Part shown: in pieces, positions 47,708-59,500 of the stretch
How positions within the stretch are numbered: the stretch's first letter is position 1
Layout: each line of letters begins with the position of its first letter
Assembly (NCBI GenBank): GCA_016748015.1
Contig: JAAOMT010000590.1
Span: 826,874 to 890,873, forward strand
Source: Geosiphon pyriformis
Lineage: Eukaryota > Glomeromycota > Glomeromycetes > Archaeosporales > Geosiphonaceae
Reading direction: 5' to 3'
DNA length: 64,000 nucleotides
The notes under the pieces: generated by a model
Databases searched by the model: none
What the model was told of the DNA's origin: nothing
The model's input: only the letters and a program-made list of their open reading frames with translations
Made by a program: the position numbers and the translations under genes

Positions 47708-49375
47708 ATGAAATTAATAGCCCTCGGTCTTGAAGGTTCGGCTAACAAACTAGGTGTTGGTCTTGTGGAACATGACACCGAAACAGATTCCGTTCGAATT
47801 TTGGCCAATATTCGACATACACACCTCACGCCACCTGGCACTGGATTCCTGCCTCGAGACACTGCGGCACATCACCGTGAATATGTGTTGCCGGTTATTG
47901 AGGAGGCTTTGAGAGTAGCTAACGTTGAAGTTCAAGATATTGATGTTATTTGTTTTACTAAAGGTAGTTGAGGGATCAAGAGGTTTTTTAATATTTTAAA
48001 ATAGAAAGGGAAGCAGGAGGGGATTCAATTTCGATTTGGGAATAATAAAGAGAAAATCCTGTGTAATGGCTTGGGATTGGTGTATTTTTGGTTTTTCTAA
48101 AGCTTGAAATGGGTTTGAGGATTTAATAGGACCTGGAATGGGCGCACCATTGGTATCCGTTGCGATTGTTTCCAGGACCTTGTCCTTATTATGGAATAAA
48201 CCGTTGGTTGGGGTGAACCACTGTGTTGGACGTAAGTGTCTCAAAGCACAATATGTTTTTTTAAAATTGAGCCTCGGTTTTTGTTGTGTTGACGCGTTAT
48301 TTTTTTTAGATATTGAAATGGGTCGCGAGATCACTGGTGCTCAGGATCCAGTGGTTTTGTATGTGAGCGGTGGAAACACGCAGGTGATCGCGTATTCAGA
48401 AAGAAGGTATTTATTGGTATTTGTATGGTCTTAATTTTTGAGTTATTGGTAATGTCGAGAGCAAATATAGTTTGAATATTTCTTTTACATTTTCTAAGGT
48501 ACCGGATATTTGGTGAAACCTTGGATATCGCAGTTGGGAATTGTCTAGACCGATTCGCCCGAGTTTTGAATCTTCCTAATGACCCGAGCCCGGGCTATAA
48601 CATTGAACAAGCGGCAAAACTGTTTGTCAATCAGTTTCTTTTCGTCTTTTTCTTTATTCTTATTTCTCGTATCTAATTGATTTTTGCTCAGTGGTAAAAA
48701 ATTTATCGAGTTGCCGTATACCGTTAAAGGAATGGATGTCTCTTTCTCGGGAATCCTATCCTATATTGAGATGATTGCGCAAGACCAATTAGGGCGAAAA
48801 GAATGTACCCCTGAGGACCTTTGTTTCTCGCTACAGGAGATAGTTTTTGCCATGTTGGTTGAAATCACCGAACGTGCAATGGCACATATTGGGAGTCAGG
48901 AGGTGTTAATTGTGGGTGGAGTTGGATGTGAGTCTTTCAATTCAAGTTATATAATTATTTGATTAAGTTGTTAAAGAAAATCATTGATTTACCTTTTTTT
49001 AATTCCAAAGGTAACCTGCGTCTTCAAGAAATGATGGCACAGATGGTTAAACAACGCGACGGTAAAGTTTTCGCTACCGATGAAAGGTACTTGAATTTCA
49101 AAAAATTATAGTCATGACTTCACAATTTTCATTGATTTTTATCTTAATTTACATACGAAACGACCAAGATTTTGCATTGATAACGGGATTATGATTGCTC
49201 ATGCCGGATTGTTGGCTTTCAGGACCGGATTTACCACCCCCTTGGAAGAGTCGAATTGCACGCAGAGGTAATAAAAATACATCATGGTTTGCCTCAATGA
49301 TTTCCATGTTTCTAAATTCTACATATTATGTTTAGGTTTAGAACCGATGAAGTTTATGTGGCATGGCGGGATTAA
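47708..49375 (+). CDS. KAE1: tRNA N6-adenosine threonylcarbamoyltransferase (KEOPS/EKC subunit)
   Basis: Catalytic subunit of KEOPS; transfers threonylcarbamoyl to A37 of ANN-decoding tRNAs (t6A). Eight exons (47708-47963, 48130-48231, 48310-48406, 48499-48621, 48692-48927, 49011-49086, 49169-49267, 49336-49375). The ASKHA fold is clear: N-terminal [19 protein letters not shown], the metal-binding histidines in [12 protein letters not shown] and [91 protein letters not shown] and the ending [13 protein letters not shown]. There is no mitochondrial presequence, so this is the cytosolic/nuclear Kae1 and not the Qri7 type. Convergent with CLPP, 71 bp between stop codons. Confidence 0.95.
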
Positions 49376-49446
49376 TCTTTTATCATCAGATTATTTATCC
49401 TTGCGACTTTCAATTATAATATTCTCATCTATTTTGAAATTCTTCC

Positions 49447-50777
49447 TCAAGGTGTATCAGGTTTAGAAGATTCTTCCTTTGCGTTTTCACGGTTGCTTTC
49501 TTTTGGGGATTCTCTTAATTTAGAAATTTCTTCAGATTTATTTTCTTCCAGAGGCCTCACTTCTCTCTTTTCCAAAATACGGTCTATTAATCCAAAGTCG
49601 AGTGCTTCTTCGGATGTCATATAATAGTCACGTTCAAGAGCCTTTTCTAAACATAGATTCAAATAAAAAAGATTATTAGCTAAATGTTTTACCAAGAATA
49701 TAAACTTCAAAGAGTTAATGTATCGTTACCAATATCGGCTAGGTTATGTTTTTTGGTATGCTTTTGGTAGATGCGATTCAGCCGTTCCCTAACCCGTAAT
49801 ATTTCCTTAGCATGAATAGCAATATCACTGGCTTGACCTCGTGCTCCACCACTCGGCTGATGAACCATGACGCTAGAATTAGGAAGTGCATAGCGTTTGC
49901 CTGGCTCGCCTTTTATATAGATAAAAGAGTGAGATATGCAGATCATGTATTTTCAATATTTTCTACTCATACCTGCAGCCAAAAGTAGAGAAGCCATAGA
50001 ACAAGCCTGCCCATTACAAAGGGTTGACACTGGTGACTGAATATACTATCAATCGCGGATTAAGGAATTGGGGAGAATTAACCAAAAAAATGTTCAAAGT
50101 CTTCGATGTAACTGCTTTAAAAAAAATTAATTTGTACCTGCATCTAATTTCAAGTGATGGTATTGAGTTAATGTCTAGGACCAATGCTCAATACATGAAA
50201 AAGGATCAAATGTGCTGCCTACCGTATCATATACGGCCATTCCTGCCGTGACACTACCTCCAGGGCTATTAATATACAAACTAATGGCCTTTTCCGGATT
50301 CTCTGCTTCCAGAAACAAAAGTTGTGCTATGACGACTGATGCCACACTATCTTCTATCTTTATGGTAAATCCAAATGAAAAATAACAATTGAAATCTCGG
50401 AGCAGAATATTTAGCGGAAAATAATCCGAAATGCGGAAAATATTCGAGTGATCACCTCGCCATTCAAGCAAACAATTCGTTCTTTCAGCAGGCGCGAAAA
50501 GATGTCATAAGAACGTTCACCTCGACCCTATTTTTTTGATCGTGGATAGTCAGTCGATGAGGTTGATCTATCAAATTTGACCAATCTTCACTAACCGTTT
50601 GTTCAACCACGAAAGGTATTAGGGCTTGAGCTTTGAAGCTCGATATTGGCCGGGTGTGACTATTAGACGCGAGAGTTTGTAAATTAGTCTACGCAGATCG
50701 TTTATTTGAGGAAATTAGGATGGATGAGAAGAAATTGCGAATCTCTTGTTTGCAATTCAAGTTCATACGTGCTTCAT
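49447..50777 (-). CDS. CLPP: Mitochondrial ATP-dependent Clp protease proteolytic subunit
   Basis: Serine protease barrel that degrades matrix proteins with ClpX. Exons from the conserved part are 50688-50596, 50527-50456, 50357-50223, 50143-50138, 50045-49973, 49909-49730 and 49646-49447. A proposed first exon ATGAAGCAC (50777-50769) supplies the start; this first exon is the weakest part. Motifs: [54 protein letters not shown], catalytic Ser in [15 protein letters not shown], catalytic His in [19 protein letters not shown], and the Asp region [12 protein letters not shown]. Total about 255 residues with a charged C-terminal extension (after [12 protein letters not shown]). The residues between DT and YIQSPVS come from an exon of only 6 nt (Met-Gln), which restores the invariant DTMQYI. 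Confidence 0.92.
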
Positions 50778-51784
50778 GGGTCTGAGCAATGACGGGGATA
50801 TGGATAAGGGACAAAGAGGAAGACTGAACATGGGCCTAGATAATGTTTTAATGCGAAAAGATGGAATTTTCCTTAGCATTGTTACGGGTTGTAAGGGTTT
50901 CAGGGTTGCCATTTGGGTGGGAGAGGCCAAATTTTTAAATTTTGGGATGAGTCATATCAGATTTCAAAACTTTATTTTATAAAATACAATACAAAAATAA
51001 TTGTCTTTAATTATAATAAACCAATAAGTTATAATTATTTAACAAAACTTGCTCTTTATGTATTATGTAAAATATCTTATTAATTATAAATAATTTACAA
51101 CAAAAAATAGCAACCTGTTATTATTAATAAACTAAATACAAAATATTAATACAAAATTACAATTATAAATACAATTTTTTTGTTAAAAATATAAAATATA
51201 AAATGTATAAAAACTTAATATTATACAAGTTTAGTATTGTAAATTAATCAAAAATTAAAAAATTAAAATTAAAATTCAGTAAAAAAATTTATAAATAAAA
51301 ATATTAAAACTGAAAAAATGATTTTTTTTTAATAATCATGTTTTATCTTAAATTAAAAAAAATTTCTTTTCAAAATATAATAATACTTAATAAAACATTA
51401 TGAAATAAATAAATACAAATATATCAAAAATTGAATTTTATTAAATAAAATCAAATAAAAGTTTTAATGATGAAACATCATATTTTATTATAAACTAAAA
51501 TTAGGAAAAACACTTAAAATAATTTTACTAATACAAGATTCTTCCACCTATTATTTAACAATGAATTACTCATTAATAAAATAGTGACCTGAGCATTGGA
51601 AAGAAAATTAAATTTTCAGATGATATATAAATTCGGAATTGCCGTAATTTCTGTTCCAGTGGATAAATCAGCAGTCTCACAACCCACTCTAAGTACTGTT
51701 CTAATTGAGTCCGGGAAAAATATTGAAACGAAGAGAATAAAACAATAAAATAATAAATAAAGTCTCAAATAACCATGAGCCTAT
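50778..51784. other. Intergenic, AT-rich in the middle
   Basis: 50778-50960 has normal GC (CLPP upstream region). 50960-51600 is AT-rich and empty. 51600-51784 is the 3' flank of the methionyl-tRNA synthetase gene. Confidence 0.45.
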
Positions 51785-54178
51785 CTATAGAACAGGAGGT
51801 GTAGGCTTTTTACTTTGCTTTCTATTTGCCTTTTTATCTTTTGATTTAGACGAAGTTGATCCTTTGTTTGCGCCGCCGAAATTTTCCTTAAATTCCTCTG
51901 CCTTTAGGTCTTCGATTCGTTTGAACAGGTATTCAGCTTTGCCTAATCGATGGCCAGCCTCGATATCCATAGTCCAAACGTCTGGAATGTCTCTCGAAGG
52001 TGTGTTCAGTTGCCGATTGATGGAATCACTGGTTGATGGCATATAGGGTCCGAACAAAGCAGATAACAAATAGATCAGATTAAGGGCGACTCCAATAACA
52101 GTGCCGCATCTTTCAGGATGATTGTCGAACAATGAGTTATCCAACTTTGACTCCTGTAGATAATGGTTCCCCTGTCGCGATATCTCCATAGCACTTTCCA
52201 GACCCGCGCGAAGTTTCACATTTTCTAGTGAGTTGACATAACTCGTCAACTGGGTGTTGACAAGAGCGATTAATTGCTGCTCTTGCTCGCCAATCGAATA
52301 CGTCGGTACGATGCCCTTATATTTAGCTGACGCAAATTTGATTACACGATTGACAAAATTGCCGAGGTTAGCGAGTAGTTCGTTGTTATTTTTTGTGATG
52401 AATTCTTTCCATGTGAACATTGAATCATTTGATTCCGGTCGACTGGAAATAAGATAATACCGCCATGCAGCTACGGGAATTCCAGTATCTTTTGCACTAT
52501 TTCCGAAAACACCAATATTACGTGATTTTGAAAATTTGTCATTTTCATAATTGAGATATTCTAAGAATAATAATCAAAATTTAGAGAGTGTATGAATAAA
52601 AATCCATGAGGAAAATCCATACTTACCTGTTGTACTTATATGGTGTAATAAAGTCCATTCTCCACCAGTTCCTATTAAAGAGCTAGGAAATATCACCGTG
52701 TGAAATGGTACATTATCCTTTCCCATAAATTGATACAACTTTACATCGTTTGGGTTTTTCCACCATTCTTCCCAATTTTCCGTGTAGTTGGCAGTTATAG
52801 ATAGGTATCTAAAATAAAAGCGTTAGATATGAGTATATATGATAACGCCATTTCATTTAAAAGGCCAAGGTTTCATAGTGAACACACCCAATAGGAGCGT
52901 CGAACCAAACATAAAAAACCTTATTCTTCATTTCTTCGAGTGGGACAGGAGTTCCCCATTTTAGATCCCGTGTAATACATCGTGGTTTTAGACCTTCTTT
53001 TAGCCATGATTGTGTAATGCTGATTCCATTCGGAGACCAATTACCCTCTACACTAGTTTTCTCTACCCATTTTTCAGTTTCTTGCTGTAGTTTTTTCAAA
53101 TCCAAGAACATGTGTTTCGACTCTTTGGTAATTGGAGTATTTCCATCCAATTTACATCGTGGGTTGACCAATTCAATCGCATTAAGCAATTGGCCGCAAG
53201 AATCACATTGATCACCACGTGCATCCTTTTTTCGAAAGATTTTGTCAAGAAAGTGAAGAGATAACCACGAACAAAAGTGTTAAAGGCACATACTTGATAA
53301 CTGCATTTTGGGCATGTACCCTCAACAAAACGATCTGCCAAAAATCTGTAAATATTTTGCGATTATTAAAGTCAAAATTTCGAGTTAAGGAAGGTGAAAG
53401 TGAAAAGTGAAAATAAAAGTGATAGATTTACCGTGAGCATTTTTCACAATATAATTGAACCATAGTATCCTCCATCAAATATCCACGTTGATTCAACTTT
53501 AAAAAGATTTCCTGAGCGATTCTAAGCAAATCCAAAATACTTCATGTTAAACATTCTCCAATCAAACAAGATAAATTTTGAATACGAATTCTTACTGAGT
53601 CTGTTGTGGAGTAGTTGTTCTTCCGAAATAATCAAATCCAATATCAAACCATTGATAGACCTCAGCATGAAGAGCATTGTACTTGTCACAAAGTTCTTGA
53701 CACGAGATTCCTTCCTCAATAGCTTTTGTCTCTGTCGCCGTACCATATTCGTCAGTTCCACAAATATATAAGGTGTTATATCGACGAGCACGGGCATACC
53801 TATTTCGAAAGTGGCTTCAATACTTTTGAAACTGACCTTTTTCAAAGCAACAGTGAGCAAATAAAATGATAAAAAGTACCTGGCAAATACATCAGCGCTC
53901 AAAACACTACCGATTATGTTACCCAAATGTGGAATATTATTCACATAAGGCAGTGCACTTGTGATTAAAACGTTGCGAGCACCTTTTATTGGAAGACTAT
54001 AAGGAATTCGATAAGGAAAGGTAACATAGCTGCTTGTTACTTATGTAAATAAGAGAAAAACAAAAACAAATAGAAAGGGTGTTGCTTACATTTTCTTGTC
54101 AGTTTTTGTCTCTAATACGACACGAGAGTTGACTTTACGTCCTTCGAAATGGTTTGACGCTGAAGCCGTGGAAGCCAT
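51785..54178 (-). CDS. MES1: Methionyl-tRNA synthetase, cytosolic type
   Basis: Charges tRNA-Met for cytosolic translation. At least eight exons. Start [14 protein letters not shown] at 54178; the next exon gives [20 protein letters not shown], holding the class I HIGH-type signature (HLGN). The zinc-binding connective insert follows ([34 protein letters not shown]), then [16 protein letters not shown], the KMSKS-type loop [13 protein letters not shown] and the helical anticodon-binding domain ([31 protein letters not shown]). The C-terminus after [20 protein letters not shown] is a short Lys/Ser-rich tail; no WHEP, GST or EMAP-like tRNA-binding domain is seen. The N-terminus lacks a mitochondrial presequence, supporting the cytosolic form. 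Confidence 0.95.
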
Positions 54179-55655
54179 AATTTACAAATAAATAAATTAA
54201 AACTCAACTTTTGATCACCAAGTGAAAGTCGGAAAAAGTACGTAATTAGAACGAATTTATAGGTTTTCGAAAATTTTTTTGAAGAATCTTATTGGTTAGA
54301 ATTAGGTAAATTGTGATTATCGGGGCAAAAAATTATCGGGGCCGGATATAATGGAATTGTTTTTCTGCTAAATTGTATCACTTTATAAAAAAATACAATA
54401 TTAAATGATATTATATTTTTAAGAGCAGAGACCCTGATAAAGACATTATAATATTTAGAGTATTGTTAAAAAAACATAAAAAAAACCAAAACCTGAAAAA
54501 ATTGTGAAAAATTATGATGGTAAATACATCATCTGTTCAAATAATTTTTTTTTTTTCTTTGAATAAAACAATTGAGGCGCGACAAGACAATTTTTTTTAG
54601 CACTGAATTTGAATATTTAATTTAATCGAATTAAATATTGAGATCGGTCAAAAGCTTTCAATTAAACTTACTAATTGAGAGTTTGGACAATTGCAAAAAA
54701 ATTTTCTTTTACTTTTTATTTTTTTTCAATTTTCTAATACTGAAATAACTTTGTTTATTATTGAAAAAAGTAAAATTTAAAAAAGGTGCCGAGACGTTAA
54801 TTATTATAAAATTAATTTTATTTTTGTAGTGTGAAAATAAATAAATTACTGTTTAAAAAAAATTCTTTATTGAGATGAGAGAATAATCAAATCTTTAAAG
54901 TCTCAATAGTGTGAACCCTGGAGTCTAACATATCTGATAACAAAGAATGGATACCTTCTGAAATCAATTAAATAATTTCTAAATATTATAAATGATGGAG
55001 AAAGTTTCAATGATTAATAGAAACAGTTATTTATTATTTACATATTGAAATCACTCTCATTAGAAAAATCTTTACTCTTTCTTGGAATAGGAAAAATCTT
55101 TACTCTCTCTTGGAATAGGAAAATTAAGCTTAACTACTTGACAAGATTCGATAGGTTTACTGGAAAATTTAATTTAACACTTCCCAATATATATAAGACA
55201 TCATAAAGCTTTGTTAATGGTCAAATTTATAACAAAAACCGATATATAACTATCCTGTTCAATTCATATCTCTACTTTTTTTTTTATATCATACAAACTT
55301 TACGATAATTTTTCTACTAAAAATATCAAACGCATTCAAAAAAACAAATTTTGAAATTGCTAATTATTATTATACTATATGTTAAAAACAAATTATATTA
55401 TGAACTTTCAACTCAAATTTTCAATGTGAATGGTTCAATATTTTTTTCAACTAAACAAGTTTTAGACTTTTCAAAAAAAAAAAATAATTTTACCACAATA
55501 AACGCAAAATCCAGTGTTATGCTTTAAGAGCAGCTTACCCCAAAAAATTCTGAATAAAATCAATTCATCTCATAAAAAACTGCTCAAACATGATCACAGT
55601 ATTTAAAATTGATAAGCTTTTCCCACAATAGGAGAACAGAATGATATATGTATTC

Positions 55656-55686
<31 letters not shown>

Positions 55687-55687
55687 T

Positions 55688-55727
<40 letters not shown>

Positions 55728-56505
55728 CATAAGTGTTTGCAAAAAAAACAAAATTTACATACAAATACAATTTAAATTGTTGTAGAAGTGAGTTCAGAGT
55801 TAACTTAAACGAAGCCATGAAGGTAATTAATTGTTTGATGAATAAGAAAACGTTAAATAAATAAATAAATAAATAAAAAAGAAAAATTTTAAATATACTA
55901 ATAATGGGGTTGGTGAAGAATCTTGATGACAATAGGTAATAGGTAAAAGATAACAGTTCTATTTCTTTTGGCTTATAATTGGAAAGTGCCAATTTTAATT
56001 TTATCTCCCGATTATTCATATAATCTACAGGCTAAAACAAAAATACTACAAAAGACGCTCTACATCTCTATTGACTAAAAATACCCTAATACTTTTAATG
56101 TGAAACGATTTACAAATAAATATAGTGTGATCTAGGTGAACAAAAGACCCAATCAAGAATTATGTGAACGAGGGAATTAGGATTAAAAATAATTTCATTA
56201 TATCTTAAAATGGATATAAAGAAGTTTCAGACCAAATGTCTTTTCGTAATTGGGACTCAAATCCAGTGTAAGAAGAAAGGCATTAGAAAATCCGAACAGA
56301 ACCTCAAATTTGGCTCGGATGTTTTAGAAAGTTTTCTGATTCCCGAACTCGGACGCCAAAAAAAAACCTCGACCTGCAATAAGCCGGTTGTTTTCCTCAT
56401 TATCGAGTCACCGCGATCGTCAAACACTACATCCTTACACGGTAAAACTCGGACAAAAATGTTTTTATAATAATTGAAGCTTTCGAACTTTGTATGGGCA
56501 TAATT
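54179..56505. other. Intergenic region, no gene recognised
   Basis: AT-rich with T/A runs. Contains a short direct duplication (55060-55120: tctttactctttcttggaat repeated with a small change) and the long A-runs listed separately. The frame 56210-56470 has no family resemblance, start context or splice support and is not called; it may be 3' UTR of the kinesin gene. Confidence 0.45.
55656..55725. repeat. Twin long A-homopolymers
   Basis: About 29 A (55656-55684), then ggtgttt, then about 34 A (55692-55725), followed by a second tgtttgcaaaaaaaac. It could be a tandem duplication of a poly-A tail, or a sequencing or assembly length artefact. Confidence 0.8.
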
Positions 56506-59500
56506 CTAGAAGCACATGAACTTGCTTCGTTTTGCAATCAATTCTTCCATACGGCTCTCCAAGGCCATTTTAGCACGCTCGGCTTTCTCCTTGGCTTTTC
56601 GTTCTTCCTCAATATAACTTTCTAATGCTTTCTTTTCTTCTTCTACATTTGATTTTGTGGTCTCTACTTGATCTTTAGCTTCCTCCAGTTGAGTTCTAAG
56701 ACTCTTTACTTGATCAACGAGATCAAGCTTCTCGCGTTGTAATATACTTAGTTGCTGCTTCGCGATTCTCATATTGGTTTCAGACTCGCTGATCTGGGAT
56801 TCAAGTTGTTCTTTTTCCTGGCGATGTTGGATATTTTCACCTTCCATTTTTGCTAGTTTCTTGTGCAGCTTGTGTATCTCTAGTGAGAGATCATCTCGTG
56901 TGCCAGAATCAGATGCGTTACTTCGTGACATTGAAGATTCAGATCGTGGTGGTAAAGGTGATCTTGGTGGGGGTAGAATTGGTGTATTGTACCCAAGTAT
57001 TGGGGGTGTGCCAGGACCTTGAGGGATCGGAGGTAATGATGTGGTGGGAGGAGGAGGTAAGGGTAAATTAGGTGGTGGCGTTGGGGGTGGGGCTTTTGCA
57101 AGGTTACCAACAATATTGGATCGTAATGAAATTTTAGTAGGTTTCGTCACATCTGAAGAAGACGATGACGTTGAGACGGTCGACATTCGGAATCCTCCGA
57201 CTGCATCCAGGTCTGCACACATTCCCATACCATAATTTGATGGTGTTCCACGCGGAGAGTTATCGCCATCACCATTCCTATGTTCAAAATCACCATTTTT
57301 ATCGTGTGGAGATTTGACATGTGAAATCGGTTGGGGAATACCGGACTCATGACGCATTCCTTTGGGAATGTCGTTTTTCGGGCTTGCAAGACCACTACTT
57401 AGACTATCCCTTGGGGTGTTTGGCGTTGAAGATGTAAATCCAGAATCACGTGAAGTTAACCTGGCAGCAAGAGCCAATGCGCTAGCTTTGTTGGCTTTCA
57501 TTTTTTTCATTTCTTCTTCAAGTTTTTGATTAATCTCCTTTAATCTTGTAATTTCTTGCTCGAAAATCGTAGTGTCCTCCGTCGTTCGGTCTTTACAATC
57601 GGCAAAAATCGAATTGACATTCTTCATTTTATCCTCAAGTTCATCCGATCTATTCACCAGCTTTTCGTTACCATCAACGGCCATCTCGACTGATTGCCTT
57701 AATGCATTCACCTTTTGATCAAGCATGCCACCATCTTTAAGGAAAGACTCTTCAGAATTCTCTAATCTCTCTTTTACTGTTTCGTTGGTCTCCGATCGGA
57801 CTCGAGCAAGTTCACTCTCCAAAAATTTGACTTTATCATCTGATTTCACAATCTTTGCCGTCAACTCGTCATTAGTTTGACGAAGGCTTTCGTTGGCTAC
57901 CGCAAGTTTGGCTAATGTTGTATTGGTTGGTCCAGAACCACGAGATTGGGTGGCCTCATCACTTGGTGTTGTTGAATTCTGAAAAGCATTTTTCGCCATC
58001 TCCAGGGCAGTCTGTAATTCACTGATACGATTTTTTTGTTGTTTGGAGTTCTCTTCAGCTTCTTCGTATTTTGAGGCTGCCTCGGCAAATTCTTCCGCTA
58101 AAGAATTAAGATCATCTTGAAGTGTCTTGATTTGTTGAGTGTAGTCGTGAATATCAGAGTATTTTTCGGATTCCAGTTTTTGGGTTGCTTTTTCCAACTC
58201 GACAACGCGATCTCGATATGATTTAGCCTCATCGTGTGCCTTTCTCAATTCATCTACCATGGCATCATCGATCGATTCATACCTTTGAATAAAAGCTTCA
58301 GTTTGAGCGTCATCAATTTTGTGTTGTAATTGGATACATTCGTCTTTTAATGCTTCAAGTTCTTGGTTGGCCTCTTTTAATTTGGCAGTCTCTTGGTCAC
58401 GGAGTTTCTCAGTATCTTGAAGTTTACTTTCGAGACTTTTTATACGACGATCATGTCTGGACCCGGCCGCTCTTACTTCCTCGAGCTCCATTTTTGTCAG
58501 TGTAACAATTTCTTGTACCTCACTCAATAGCTGTTTATTTAAAAGACCTTCCTTTTCTTGATCTTTCAATTCAGCCTCCATTTTTGTCTGCTTGGATTCA
58601 GCTTGAGCCAATTGTTCTGTCAACCTTTCTACATGATCATGATCCGGGCTACTGTCAAGGTCGGCAAAAGTGGACAGCTTACTTTCGGTCTCTGTCAGCT
58701 TGGTCTGTAATTCTTTTACCAACTCGGCTTGTTTTTGGCCCAACTCCGAGGAAGTATCAAGTTGTTCGGATACTGCTCTGGTTCTTAATCGAGATTCAAC
58801 GTCTGCAAGTTTAGCCTCAAGTTGTTTAACACGTCCGGCTTCTTTGGTTTCCGAGGTTCTAACCATCTCAAGCTCTAATTTAGTCTTTTGAACTGAAGCT
58901 TCCAACTCAGATACAAGAGTGTCCTTAACGGCAAGTCCTTGTTCTTTTTCTTTGAGCGCAGTGATCGCTTCTTGTAGTTTTTCCTCCAGTTCGGTAATTA
59001 ACGCAGCACGTTTGATATCTGTAGATTTTGCTTTACTCAATTCCGATCTCACCATGCCGAGGTTATCTTCTAAACTGATTATTGTCTCCTTTGAAAGTTG
59101 CCAACTGACCTTGGCTTGAGCAAGCTCGGCTTGCATATCGGCCAGGTTTGATTCGAGAGAGTCAACAGTTTCAATGTGTTTTATTTCAGCTTCTTCTAGC
59201 GTACGTTTAAGTTCGTTAACTTGGGTTACTTTTTCGTCTCGTTGTTTCTCGATAGAAGTGACTTGTGTTTCAAGTTCGGCCAAGATTTCATTTTGTGCTT
59301 CCATTTCCAATCTTGCGTTGGTCAATTCTTGTCGCACTGCATTAATATCACTATCTCCACCGACTTTGTATGAGGAAATCTCAATTTCCAATGCTCGGAC
59401 CTTTTTCTCTTGATCTTCTCTTTGCCTTAGCGTATCAGTTAAAAGACGAGAAAGTTCATCATATTCCTGCGAGTTGTTTTCGAGGTTCCTTTTAGAATTA

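Noticed and set aside
56210-56470. 86-codon plus-strand ORF downstream of the kinesin gene
   Set aside because: No similarity or splice support; lies where the kinesin 3' UTR is expected on the other strand.
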